A stretch of DNA of 64,000 nt from Gottfriedia acidiceleris (GTDB lineage: Bacteria > Bacillota > Bacilli > Bacillales > Bacillaceae_G), in NCBI RefSeq assembly GCF_023115465.1, contig NZ_CP096034.1:434001-498000 (forward strand), read 5' to 3'. Positions 36,598 to 45,703 of the stretch are shown piece after piece. The notes below the pieces were generated by a model. The model was not told where the DNA came from. It saw only the letters and a program-made list of their open reading frames with translations, and ran no database searches. How positions within the stretch are numbered: the stretch's first letter is position 1; the number at the start of each line of letters is the position of its first letter. Made by a program: the position numbers and the translations under genes.

Positions 36598-36626
36598 AAT
36601 ATAGTCAAGGTCTTTTAAAAATACAA
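36598..36626 (-). promoter_or_regulatory. Promoter of the TPP riboswitch-thiT unit
   Basis: Minus strand TTGTAT (36626-36621), 17 bases, TATATT (36603-36598), 28 bases ahead of the aptamer. Confidence 0.65.
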
Positions 36627-36923
36627 TTAATTTATCTTAAAAATTAAAAAAATTTGGCCATTGTTAATGGAATCTTTGTAAGAATCGCGAAAAACATTAA
36701 CTGAGTTAACTTTTTAGATAGACATTAAAATTATTTTTAAAAAATGAGTGTAATCATAGCTATTATGTAAAAAATAAGCATGATAACTTTTATCTTATTT
36801 ATACTGGTCATAAATTATTCACAGTGGCTTGCTTTTCATTTTAAAATTTACCGTGTAGAATGAATACGAAAGAAACAGCTAAATTTTGGCAGAAAGTGTA
36901 AATAATTTGAAGGAGACATAAAG

Positions 36924-37400
36924 ATGATTCAAGTATTATTTGTCTGTTTAGGTAACATTTGTCGATCGCCAATGGCTGAGGCTGTTTTTCGTCATTTAGT
37001 GACAGAAAAAGGGTTAGATAAACAATTTATGATAGACTCAGCTGGTACTGGAGATTGGCATTTAGGTCACCCTCCACATAAGGGAACACAAGGTTTATTG
37101 AGTGAAAAAGGTATTAATTGTGAAGGTATGAAAGCTCGAAAAGTGACAGATAATGACTTTAAATATTTTAGTTATATTGTTGCTATGGATGCACAGAATA
37201 AAGAGGATTTAATGAATTTAGCAAGAAATAATTGTATAGGAGAGATTTCACTACTTTCAGATTATGTTCCAGCATCAATGTGGAAGGAAGTGCCTGATCC
37301 ATATTATACGGGTAATTTTAATGAAGTATATGACGTCATTACAGAAGGATGCTCTCATTTACTTCAGCATATTTTAAAGCAACACCAATTAACAGTTTAG
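36924..37400 (+). CDS. yfkJ: Low-molecular-weight protein tyrosine phosphatase (YfkJ-like)
   Basis: 158 residues. The P-loop VCLGNICRSP carries the CX5R active site (Cys8, Arg14), and VPDPYYTGNFNEVYD supplies the general-acid Asp. Complete relative to the family. ATG 36924 follows GAAGGAGACATAAAG. It is followed by a hydrophilic protein and a YihY-type membrane protein at short gaps, the order of the B. subtilis yfkJ-yfkI-yfkH stress operon, which supports the symbol. Confidence 0.93.
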   Translation: MIQVLFVCLGNICRSPMAEAVFRHLVTEKGLDKQFMIDSAGTGDWHLGHPPHKGTQGLLSEKGINCEGMKARKVTDNDFKYFSYIVAMDAQNKEDLMNLARNNCIGEISLLSDYVPASMWKEVPDPYYTGNFNEVYDVITEGCSHLLQHILKQHQLTV

Positions 37401-37413
37401 AGGAGGATGTAGA

Positions 37414-37953
37414 ATGTCAAAACGTAACAAAGCTTTACGCAATATTCTAGTCGGAGTCGCAATTGGTGCAGGGGTTACTCTACTTAACAAGGAAAATCGT
37501 GAGAAAATCTCACGTAAAGGAAGAAGCGTAACAAATAAATTAAATCAAATTAAAGAAGATCCAGAAATCGTAAAAGGTGCTGTTCGAAATCAGTTGAGAG
37601 TAGTACAAAGCTCAGTTGAGAAATTAGAAGGCAATGTACAGCTTGTAAAAGATAAATGGATCGAAATTAAAGATTCAACATTAAATAAGTTTGATAAAGG
37701 CTCTTCTAAAGTATCAGAAAAAGCAGTTGAAGCTGTAGAAGCGAAAATTGAAGATTCAATCGATTTAGAAGAAGGCAAATCGCAAATTTCAGCAACTTCA
37801 CTAGAAGTAAATCATGAAAATGAAACTTCTGAAACTGACGAGCAGTTAGAAGCTACTCTTGAAGGTATTGAAGATTTAACTGATGAAAATGCAGATGAAG
37901 TACAAGAGAAAGTAGAATCAATTTTATTGGCAGGTAATACATCTAAAGAATAA
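37414..37953 (+). CDS. YtxH/YfkI-like protein with coiled-coil, acidic C-terminus
   Basis: 179 residues. A short hydrophobic segment ILVGVAIGAGVTLLN near residue 11 is a YtxH-like membrane or surface anchor, followed by Lys/Glu-rich helical sequence and an acidic C-terminal third. AGAGGAGGATGTAGA precedes the start. The position between yfkJ and yfkH-like genes matches yfkI, but sequence similarity cannot be judged. A role in envelope stress is inference from the operon. Confidence 0.75.
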   Translation: MSKRNKALRNILVGVAIGAGVTLLNKENREKISRKGRSVTNKLNQIKEDPEIVKGAVRNQLRVVQSSVEKLEGNVQLVKDKWIEIKDSTLNKFDKGSSKVSEKAVEAVEAKIEDSIDLEEGKSQISATSLEVNHENETSETDEQLEATLEGIEDLTDENADEVQEKVESILLAGNTSKE

Positions 37954-37970
37954 CAATTGAAGGTGTCAAT

Positions 37971-38852
37971 TTGATTAAGAAAAAGAATTCTATTGTAGCA
38001 TTTGTTTGGGATTTAGTGAAAAAGTGTATGGAAGACGAAATAGTATCTCGTTCAGCGGAGCTAGCATATTACTTAATGCTATCTCTTTTTCCATTTCTAC
38101 TTGTTCTAACTCAAGTCGTAACCTATTTACCACTTTCTACTGAACAAATCTTGTCATTTTTAAGTCAATATGCTCCGCCAGATGCGATGGCTATTATACG
38201 AAGTAACTTGCAGTTAATAATCGGGCAATCACATGGTGGAGTTTTATCAGTAGGGTTAATTGCGACAATTTGGGCTGCGTCCAATGGGATTAATGCAATC
38301 ATCCGTGCACTTAATGATGCGTATGATGTAGAAGATAAACGAAATTACTTTGTTACAAGAGGAGTTTCAATTCTTTTAACAATTATTATGATTTTTGTTA
38401 TTGTCTTTGCATTATTAATACCAGTGTTCGGGAAAGTAATTGCTAAGTCTGTATTTCAATTTTTAGATATATCTCAGGATTTTTTGTATACTTGGAGCTT
38501 AATTCGCTGGACACTAAGCTTTGTGATTTTAATGATTGTATTTACTGTTCTATATTCCATTGGACCAAGTAAAGTAGTTCACATTAAAAAGGTATTCTTT
38601 GGTTCGCTATTTGCAACATTTGGATGGATTATTTCATCTTTTGGATTTGCTTTTTACGTTGATAATTTTGGTAATTATACAAGTCATTACGGTAGTTTAG
38701 GTGGAATTATCGTCTTGATGATTTGGTTTTTTATTTCGGCAATGGTTGTGATTATTGGTGGAGAGCTTAATGCATTAATAAAGCAAAGACAATATGGTAA
38801 GCACAAATCTAAACCAAAACTAATTGACCCAAATAATCCAAATCCAAAATAA
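37971..38852 (+). CDS. yfkH: YihY/BrkB-family membrane protein (YfkH-like)
   Basis: 293 residues with six hydrophobic segments. The family blocks RSAELAYYLMLSLFPFLL and SNGINAIIRALNDAYDVED are clear, and GSLGGIIVLMIWFFISAMVVIIGGELNA is near the C-terminus. TTG start at 37971 with GAAGGTG upstream. Third gene of the yfkJIH-like operon. Function is unclear; once called ribonuclease BN, later shown to be a membrane protein. Confidence 0.9.
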   Translation: MIKKKNSIVAFVWDLVKKCMEDEIVSRSAELAYYLMLSLFPFLLVLTQVVTYLPLSTEQILSFLSQYAPPDAMAIIRSNLQLIIGQSHGGVLSVGLIATIWAASNGINAIIRALNDAYDVEDKRNYFVTRGVSILLTIIMIFVIVFALLIPVFGKVIAKSVFQFLDISQDFLYTWSLIRWTLSFVILMIVFTVLYSIGPSKVVHIKKVFFGSLFATFGWIISSFGFAFYVDNFGNYTSHYGSLGGIIVLMIWFFISAMVVIIGGELNALIKQRQYGKHKSKPKLIDPNNPNPK

Positions 38853-38947
38853 TTTCTACTATCATAATAATGGAGTTTTCTTCCATGAGTAGTCTTATTT
38901 TAGAGAGGTAAACTAAAAAAGACTTCAAAAAGGGAGGAACATTAAAA

Positions 38948-39061
38948 ATGAGTAATAATAAGAAAAACCATAATGATAAATCGAATAAGAAACAAAAAAG
39001 TAGCTCTCACCCAAAGGGAAAAACTAGCGGTTCTGCAAACGGACATAATGATTATCATTAA
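38948..39061 (+). CDS. 37-residue hydrophilic basic peptide
   Basis: AAAAAGGGAGGAACATTAAAA precedes ATG 38948. The sequence is rich in Asn, Lys, His and Ser (MSNNKKNHNDKSNKKQK..., ending HNDYH) with no hydrophobic segment. Composition is reminiscent of minor spore-core peptides, but no family can be named. It lies 95 bases after the yfkH-like gene and may have its own promoter. Confidence 0.65.
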   Translation: MSNNKKNHNDKSNKKQKSSSHPKGKTSGSANGHNDYH

Positions 39062-39127
39062 TTTTTAGACTGATTAGAATACTCGCTTTTCCTGCTAAAA
39101 AGGCTCATTACTAGTTCAGTTTAGAAG

Positions 39128-39165
39128 AAAAAAGCATCGTACAAATTTTGTACGATGCTTTTTTT
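39128..39165 (-). terminator. Terminator of the metal ATPase gene
   Basis: AAAAGCATCGTACAAA and TTTGTACGATGCTTTT form a perfect stem; it begins directly at the stop codon. Confidence 0.88.
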
Positions 39166-41084
39166 TAATCTCTTAATAATCTTAATGAGTTAAGAATAAC
39201 TAAAATTGTACTTCCTTCGTGACCGATTACTCCATAAGGTAAATCAATGATTTGTAAGAAATTCGAGCAGATTAGTAATGCAATTACGCCTAGTGAAAAG
39301 ATAATATTTTGTTTTATGATCCTGTTCATGCGTTTAGATAAAGTGATTGCTTTTGATATTTTTGTTAAGTCGTTTTTCATCAAAACGACATCTGCAGTTT
39401 CTAGGGCAACTCCAGTTCCGCCACCCATTGCAATACCTACATTTGCAGTCGCTAGGGCAGGGGCATCGTTTATACCATCACCAACCATTGCTACTTGACC
39501 GTAGTGGTCTTTTAGCTTTTTAACAATCGAAACTTTTTCATCCGGTAAGCATGATGCAAAGTATTCATTGATTTCACTTTCGGCAGCAATTGCTTTCGCT
39601 GTTTGTTCAGAGTCACCTGTAATCATGACTGTTTGAACACCTAATTTATTTAAAGTCGATAAGGCTTGCTTTGATTCGTTACGAACTAAATCTTTTAATG
39701 AAAAAATCGCAACAACTTTATCTTGAGTACCTACATAAACAATTGTATTTCCTTCTTGTTCCCATTTTTGTTCAAAATGAATAAGAGGGTTTTGTTTCAT
39801 CGTTACGAATTCTTTTTTACCAACTCTGTACTCAGAACCATTTAAAATCGCTGATACTCCGAAACCTGGGTGGTCATCAATTTGTTCAAATGACGAAGAT
39901 ACTGTGATTCCTTGTTTCGTTGTGTATTCAACAATTGCTGCAGCTAGCGGGTGAGTTGAGTATCTTTCAATTGAAGCAACGATTGATAATAACTCTGTAC
40001 GATCAAAATCTTCTATTTTCTCAAAACCAGTTACCTCGGGTTTACCAATCGTTAAAGTACCAGTTTTATCGAATGCGATTGCTTTTAATACACCTAATCG
40101 CTCAAGATGAATACCACCTTTAACAAGAATTCCCGACTTTGCTCCATTCGAGATTGCAGATAAAACAGCTGGTGTAATCGATGCTACTAATGCACAAGGT
40201 GATGCAACAACTAATAAAATCATTGCTCGATAAAATGTTGTTGTCCATGACCAATCTAATGCAAAATGTGGTAAAAACATCATAAAAAATACAGCAATTA
40301 ATACTCCTTTAACATAAACACCTTCAAATTTTTCAATGAATTGTTGGGAAGGAGTTTGTTCACTTTGAGCTGTTTGAACAAGATTAATGATTTTTTGGAA
40401 AAGAGTTTCATCACTATGTTTCGTAATTTCTACTACAAGCGTTCCTTTAATGTTGATTGTTCCTGCAAACACTTCATCATTTAAGTTTTTAACAACTGGA
40501 ACTGATTCACCTGTAAGAGCAGCTTCATCTACTAATGTTTCTCCTTTAACGATCTGTCCATCAGCAGGGATACGTTCTCCAGCTTTAATTAAAATATAAT
40601 CACCAATGTTTAAACTTTTAATGCTGACAACTTCTTCAACTTCATCGACTAATCGAATTGCAGTTTGTGGCTGAAGAGATAATAGTGAAGAAATCTCTTT
40701 ATTTGTTTTATTTAACGTATATGTTTCAAGTGCGCCACTTAAAGCAAATATGAAAATTAGTACTGCACCTTCAGTCCAATATCCAATTGCAGCTGAACCA
40801 ACTGCCGCAATAATCATCAGCATTTCAACGTTTAGTTCCTTTTCAGCAATCGTATCTTCAATACCTTCCTTTGCCTTTGCGTAACCTCCAATACAAAATG
40901 CTAAAACATATAAAATAATCGACATGATTGAATTATCATTCTTAATGAATGAAGCAATTAGAATTAATACACCAGAAACTAAAGCGGCAATTAATTCTCC
41001 ATGTTTTGAAAGAAATGATGGAGATTCCACATGGTCTGCTTCATATGTAGCATGAATCGTAGTAACTTTTGGACTTGCTTCCAT
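39165..41084 (-). CDS. P1B-4-type metal-exporting ATPase (PfeT/ZosA-like)
   Basis: 639 residues without a Cys-rich metal-binding N-terminus. The metal site in helix 6 is SPCALV and the last helices contain GHEGSTILVILNSLRLL; SPC plus HEGS/T define the P1B-4 subgroup, which exports Fe(II) or related divalent metals. DKTGTLT holds the phosphorylated Asp, TGES the actuator loop and MVGDGINDAPAL the hinge. An imperfect PerR-like TTAAAATAATTCTTA (41241-41255) and a strong hairpin (41153-41176) lie upstream. Metal identity is inferred from motif class. Confidence 0.9.
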   Translation of the reverse strand: MEASPKVTTIHATYEADHVESPSFLSKHGELIAALVSGVLILIASFIKNDNSIMSIILYVLAFCIGGYAKAKEGIEDTIAEKELNVEMLMIIAAVGSAAIGYWTEGAVLIFIFALSGALETYTLNKTNKEISSLLSLQPQTAIRLVDEVEEVVSIKSLNIGDYILIKAGERIPADGQIVKGETLVDEAALTGESVPVVKNLNDEVFAGTINIKGTLVVEITKHSDETLFQKIINLVQTAQSEQTPSQQFIEKFEGVYVKGVLIAVFFMMFLPHFALDWSWTTTFYRAMILLVVASPCALVASITPAVLSAISNGAKSGILVKGGIHLERLGVLKAIAFDKTGTLTIGKPEVTGFEKIEDFDRTELLSIVASIERYSTHPLAAAIVEYTTKQGITVSSSFEQIDDHPGFGVSAILNGSEYRVGKKEFVTMKQNPLIHFEQKWEQEGNTIVYVGTQDKVVAIFSLKDLVRNESKQALSTLNKLGVQTVMITGDSEQTAKAIAAESEINEYFASCLPDEKVSIVKKLKDHYGQVAMVGDGINDAPALATANVGIAMGGGTGVALETADVVLMKNDLTKISKAITLSKRMNRIIKQNIIFSLGVIALLICSNFLQIIDLPYGVIGHEGSTILVILNSLRLLRD

Positions 41085-41358
41085 AATAAATACCCCTTTC
41101 TTATTTTCAATTGAGAAAAATAATCAAATTCACTATCCTTATAAAACGACGAAAGCTGCCGTCCTAGGACAGCAGCGTACATTTTATAAGACCTTACTAT
41201 TTATTTAATCTCTTAGATGTGTAGTTCACAGATTTGTTAATTAAAATAATTCTTATTAAATATATATTACCACATTACTTTATATGTGAGAAAAAAATTT
41301 GCTTTTAAATTAAAAATTTTTTAATGAGTGTGATCGAGTTGTGAAAATAAAGGTAGAG

Positions 41359-41387
41359 ATGGGCAGCCAGTGCTTCAGTCTGCCTAT
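41359..41387. other. Isolated hairpin in the 490-base gap upstream of the NlpC gene
   Basis: GGGCAG and CTGCCT pair around a 13-base loop, followed by ATTTCATTTT. No gene directly precedes it on the plus strand. The rest of 41180-41560 is AT-rich with no gene seen. Confidence 0.4.
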
Positions 41388-41575
41388 TTCATTTTAACGG
41401 TTCTTTCTATTAATAAATTTTCTGATGTTTATTAAAGAATTTTAAGCATCCAACCGATATTTATACAGTAAGCACATTAAAATACATATTTGTTACTACA
41501 TTAAAAGCTAGTTCATCTATTTAAAATTCAAAAAGTATAGCAAATATAAATAAAAATAAAAAGCTGGTGGAGATT

Positions 41576-42727
41576 TTGAAAAAAAAAATTATACAATCGA
41601 TTGCAATCATAGGATCTGTTTCATGTATTAATTCTATGGATCTATTAGAAGCGGATGCAGAAGGTACAATCACAAATCAACCCAAAGAGTTAATCACATA
41701 CGTGGATCATTATATCTCAACTGGGAATGGGGTACGTATTCGTTCAGGGGCAGGTACGAATTATAGTATTTTAGGAAATGTAAATAAGAATGCTAAATTA
41801 GATGTCATATCTTCCTCAAATGGTTGGTATAAGATTAATTACGAGGGAAGAGTTGGATACATCAGTGGTACTTATGTTAAAAAACAAAGTAGTAATGTTG
41901 AAAATGAAACAATAGATAGTAATACCTTCATTTACATCTCAACAGGGAACGGTGTACGTATTCGATCGGGAGCAGGAACGAATTATAGTATTTTAGGAAG
42001 TGTAAATAAGAATGATAAATTAGATGTTCAATCTTCCTCAAATGGTTGGTACAAGATTATTTATCAAGGAAGAATTGGTTACATAAGCGGCACTTATGTT
42101 CAGAAACAAAAGAAAATTGAAGATGAAAAACCAGTATATAGTACGATTAAATATATTGTAACTGGAGCAAGAGTAAATATTCGCGCAGGGGCAGGAACGA
42201 ATTACAATATAATAGGAAGTGCGACAAAAAATCAGAAGTTAGATGTTATTTCAACTTCAAATGGTTGGCACAAAATAATCTATCAAGGAAAAACGGGTTA
42301 TATAAGTGCTGGATATACTGATAAAGAAATTGATCATTCAATTGATTCGACTAGTGATGAGCAAAATATGATTTCGTTTGCAAAACAATTTTTAGGAGTT
42401 CCTTACAAGTGGGCAGGAGTTTCTCCTACGGGTTTTGATTGCAGTGGTTTTATTTATTATGTCCTTAAGGAAAATGGTAAGCCGTTTGGAAGAACAAATG
42501 TATCAGGTTATTGGCATAACAATACTTCATTCCAAAAAGTCACATCATCACAGCCAGGCGATTTAATATTTTTTCAAAATACATATACGTATGGACCATC
42601 ACACATGGGAATTATGTTAAACCAAAATGAATTTATACAAGCTGGTAGTAGTACAGGCGTTACGATTTCGAATATAAATGACTCATATTGGAAAAAGCAT
42701 TTTTTAGGGTATAAGCGAATTAAATAA
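41576..42727 (+). CDS. Secreted NlpC/P60 peptidoglycan endopeptidase with three SH3b domains
   Basis: 383 residues. Signal peptide (MKKKIIQSIAIIGSVSC..), three bacterial SH3 domains (about 47-104, 121-179, 194-246), each with VRIRSGAGTNYSI- or VNIRAGAGTNYNI-type motifs, and a C-terminal NlpC/P60 domain with FDCSGFIY (catalytic Cys) and PSHMGIML (His). It would cleave wall peptides at sites bound through SH3b. TTG at 41576 is chosen because GGTGG lies five bases upstream; GTG 41567 overlaps that site. Confidence 0.9.
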   Translation: MKKKIIQSIAIIGSVSCINSMDLLEADAEGTITNQPKELITYVDHYISTGNGVRIRSGAGTNYSILGNVNKNAKLDVISSSNGWYKINYEGRVGYISGTYVKKQSSNVENETIDSNTFIYISTGNGVRIRSGAGTNYSILGSVNKNDKLDVQSSSNGWYKIIYQGRIGYISGTYVQKQKKIEDEKPVYSTIKYIVTGARVNIRAGAGTNYNIIGSATKNQKLDVISTSNGWHKIIYQGKTGYISAGYTDKEIDHSIDSTSDEQNMISFAKQFLGVPYKWAGVSPTGFDCSGFIYYVLKENGKPFGRTNVSGYWHNNTSFQKVTSSQPGDLIFFQNTYTYGPSHMGIMLNQNEFIQAGSSTGVTISNINDSYWKKHFLGYKRIK

Positions 42728-42862
42728 AATTCTCATAAAAAGTTTTTCAACAAATGTCTTTACGTTCAGGCCTTTCTCAAAATCAAACAATAGTAGGAAT
42801 GCCCTATAGATGATAGAATAAACTGTATTCTATAGAGAGAAAAAGGCTTATGGAGGGAAACA

Positions 42863-43807
42863 ATGTCTGCAAAGAGATTTTTTACACATCCTTTGGGAGT
42901 GATTGCATCAGCAGTTATTACAACTTTTTTATGGGGAAGCGCATTTCCATTTATTAAGCTAAGTTATGAGCACTTGCATATTGGGAAGAATGCGATTTGG
43001 AAGCAAATGATTTTTGCGGGTTATCGTTTCTTTTTGGCCTCATTGTTAATTTTAATATTTTTTACGATATTAGGTAGAAAGTTAACTTTTAAGCGAGATA
43101 CTTTTTTTGTAGTAGGAAAAGTAGGTTTGTTTCAAACGTTTTTACAATATGTGTTGTTTTATATTGGATTGAGTTTTTCAACGGGCGTTCAAGGCTCGAT
43201 AATTGCTGGAACTACTTCGTTTTTTCAACTTTTAGCAGCGCATTTTATGTATAAAAATGATCGTTTAAACTTGCGTAAGATACTGGGAGTAACGGTAGGG
43301 TTTGCGGGTGTAATTATCGTAAATATTACAAAAGGCACTCTTTCTTTACATTTAGGAATTGGTGAGATTTTATTATTGGTTGCAATGGCGTTTGGTGGCT
43401 ATGGTAATGTACTTGCGAAGGAAGCTGCAAAGAAAGTGGATGTTGCCTATTTAACGGCATATCAAATGATGATTGGTTCGATTGGATTGTTATTAATTGG
43501 TGGTTTAACGGCAGGGTTTTTACCGTTCCACTTTGATTTAAAAACGTTTGGCATGCTAGTTTATTTGTCAGTGCTTTCATCTGTAGGTTTTATACTCTGG
43601 AACAATGTTATGAAATATAACCAAGTTGGAAAAGTATCAATGTACTTATTCTTAGTTCCTGTTTTTGGTGTAATTTTATCATCAATCATGCTGAATGAAG
43701 TGTTATCTTATCTTGTATTTATTGGTTTAGTGATGGTTACATCAGGTATTATTATTGTAAATTATCAAAAGGATCAACGTAGCACTCATATGAAGAGTGC
43801 ATCTTGA
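42863..43807 (+). CDS. EamA/DMT-family transporter
   Basis: 314 residues, ten helices in two EamA repeats. The first has TTFLWGSAFPFIKLSYE and the second has GYGNVLAKEAAKKVD, ending in the usual basic tail. Members export amino acids or metabolites; substrate unknown. ATG 42863 follows TATGGAGGGAAACA. An inverted repeat TAGAATAAACTGTATTCTA (42814-42832) just upstream may be an operator. Confidence 0.88.
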   Translation: MSAKRFFTHPLGVIASAVITTFLWGSAFPFIKLSYEHLHIGKNAIWKQMIFAGYRFFLASLLILIFFTILGRKLTFKRDTFFVVGKVGLFQTFLQYVLFYIGLSFSTGVQGSIIAGTTSFFQLLAAHFMYKNDRLNLRKILGVTVGFAGVIIVNITKGTLSLHLGIGEILLLVAMAFGGYGNVLAKEAAKKVDVAYLTAYQMMIGSIGLLLIGGLTAGFLPFHFDLKTFGMLVYLSVLSSVGFILWNNVMKYNQVGKVSMYLFLVPVFGVILSSIMLNEVLSYLVFIGLVMVTSGIIIVNYQKDQRSTHMKSAS

Positions 43808-43830
43808 CTCAAATAGAATGCATTCCGTAT

Positions 43831-43877
43831 AAAAGCAACTCTACTTTTTAATAATAAAGTGGAGTTGCTTTTTTTTA
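43831..43877 (+). terminator. Terminator of the EamA gene
   Basis: AAAAGCAACTCTACTTT pairs with AAAGTGGAGTTGCTTTT, then T. Confidence 0.9.
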
Positions 43878-43904
43878 TAGATCGATATGAAGGGAGGTAC
43901 ATAG

Positions 43905-44858
43905 TTGTCAAAGTTTGATAAAGCAATGAATAAAGAAGTTGAAACAGTTGTAGATGATGCTACTGACTTTAAAGTCTCCTATCGAAAGAAACGTAGAAAT
44001 AGTGGAAGTTTTATCGTATTTGTTGGTCCAGCCTTTCTAGTATTTGCAGCTTTAGTGCTTATTCCGTTTTTAATGGGTCTGTATTATTCCTTTACAAATT
44101 GGAATGGGGTAGTTGGAAATATCCATTATGTCGGTTTTGATAATTATAAGTACATATTTACGCAAGATGCAGACTTTAAACAGTCTTTTATAATTACGAC
44201 AAAGTATACGTTTTTTGCTGTAATTTTAACGAATTTGATTGGTTTTGGCTTAGCTCTATTAGTTACAAAGGGGCTCAAATCAAGAAATATCCTTAGAACG
44301 ATTTTCTTTTTACCTAACTTAATAGGTGGACTATTACTCGGTTTTATTTGGCAATTCATTTTTAATAAAGGTCTCACTTCATTAGGAGCTGCGCTAGGGA
44401 TCGATTCATTAATGCAGTCATTGCTAGGTACTGCAAATGGAGCGTTTTGGGCAATTATCATTGTAGCCATCTGGCAAGGTGCAGGGTATATCATGATTAT
44501 TTATGTAGCCGCACTCCAAGGAGTGCCTCAGGAATTGATTGAAGCAGCTCAAGTTGACGGCGCAGATCGTTTTACAACTTTAAGGAAAATCATCATTCCA
44601 ATGGTAGCACCAGCTGTAACTGTCTGTTTATTTTTAACAATCTCATGGTCATTTAAAGTATTTGATCAAAATTTATCACTTACTGGCGGTGGACCATTTA
44701 AATCGACAGAAATGCTTGCGTTAAACATTTATACAGAAGCATTTGTAAACAATCGATACGGATTAGGAGAAGCAAAAGCTATTGTCTTCTTCGTCGTTGT
44801 CGCAGCTATTTCAATTCTCCAAGTTTATATAACGAAGAAAAGGGAGGTTGAAGCATAG
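43905..44858 (+). CDS. Carbohydrate ABC transporter permease, MalF type (cassette 1)
   Basis: 317 residues, TTG start after GGGAGGTACATAG. About six helices; the EAA loop reads ELIEAAQVDGADRFTTLRKI. The family moves mono- or oligosaccharides through a membrane channel with the next gene's product. It starts just 28 bases after the upstream terminator, leaving no visible promoter. It is highly similar to the permease at 50550, the two matching at most positions after residue 40. The ATPase is not encoded here and is probably a shared MsmX-type subunit (inference). Confidence 0.92.
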   Translation: MSKFDKAMNKEVETVVDDATDFKVSYRKKRRNSGSFIVFVGPAFLVFAALVLIPFLMGLYYSFTNWNGVVGNIHYVGFDNYKYIFTQDADFKQSFIITTKYTFFAVILTNLIGFGLALLVTKGLKSRNILRTIFFLPNLIGGLLLGFIWQFIFNKGLTSLGAALGIDSLMQSLLGTANGAFWAIIIVAIWQGAGYIMIIYVAALQGVPQELIEAAQVDGADRFTTLRKIIIPMVAPAVTVCLFLTISWSFKVFDQNLSLTGGGPFKSTEMLALNIYTEAFVNNRYGLGEAKAIVFFVVVAAISILQVYITKKREVEA

Positions 44859-45688
44859 TGGGAAATGAACGCTATACCGGACTATCGTTTTTGCTTGAGC
44901 TATTTGGGATCATTTTAGCGATATTTTTCCTTATTCCCTTCTACTATGTATTAGGAAACTCGTTTAAATCCTTTGCAGATATTTTACAAAATACATCATC
45001 GCTACCAAAATCATTAGATTTTACAAATTACTCCCAAGCGATTGCCGTTATGGATTTCTGGAGGGCTTTATTGAATTCTTTGATTGTAACAGTAGCCAGT
45101 AATGTGTTTATCGTTTTATTTTGCTCAATGGCAGCTTATAAACTCGTTCGCACAAGACATAAAATTTCAACGGTTATTTTCTTTATTTTTGTAGCAACGA
45201 TGGTAATTCCTTTTCAATCAATTATGATTCCACTTGTTAAAGTTGGAAGTACACTTCATTTAATGAATAGTCATTATGGACTTGTTGTTATGTATTTAGC
45301 GTTTGGCTCAGCACTTTCTATATTTCTCTATCACGGTTTTATAAAAGGGATTCCAATTGAGCTTGAAGAAGCTGCAATTATTGATGGATGTTCACCATTT
45401 ATGGTTTTTTGGAAAGTGGTGTTTCCTCTATTAAAACCGATTACCGTAACAATTGTTATATTGAATACGTTATGGATTTGGAATGATTTCTTATTACCAT
45501 CTCTAGTTTTGCGTGATGAAGAGCTACGCACAATACCACTGGCAACATTTTATTTTTTTGGCGCTTATACGAAACAATGGAATTTAGCACTTGCCGGATT
45601 AGTTTTAGGCATTACGCCATTATTGATCTTTTTCTTCGCTGCCCAAAAGCAAATTATCCGAGGTATTACAAGTGGCTCAATAAAGTAA
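44858..45688 (+). CDS. Carbohydrate ABC transporter permease, MalG type (cassette 1)
   Basis: 276 residues; GTG start overlaps the stop of the previous gene by one base (TAGTG), so translation is coupled. Six helices; EAA loop ELEEAAIIDGCSPFMVFWKV. It forms the channel with the MalF-type partner. The paralogue at 51485 is nearly identical in large stretches (for example around AYKLVR and VGSTLHLMNSH). Confidence 0.93.
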   Translation: MGNERYTGLSFLLELFGIILAIFFLIPFYYVLGNSFKSFADILQNTSSLPKSLDFTNYSQAIAVMDFWRALLNSLIVTVASNVFIVLFCSMAAYKLVRTRHKISTVIFFIFVATMVIPFQSIMIPLVKVGSTLHLMNSHYGLVVMYLAFGSALSIFLYHGFIKGIPIELEEAAIIDGCSPFMVFWKVVFPLLKPITVTIVILNTLWIWNDFLLPSLVLRDEELRTIPLATFYFFGAYTKQWNLALAGLVLGITPLLIFFFAAQKQIIRGITSGSIK

Positions 45689-45703
45689 GTTAAGGAGGAT
45701 CAT

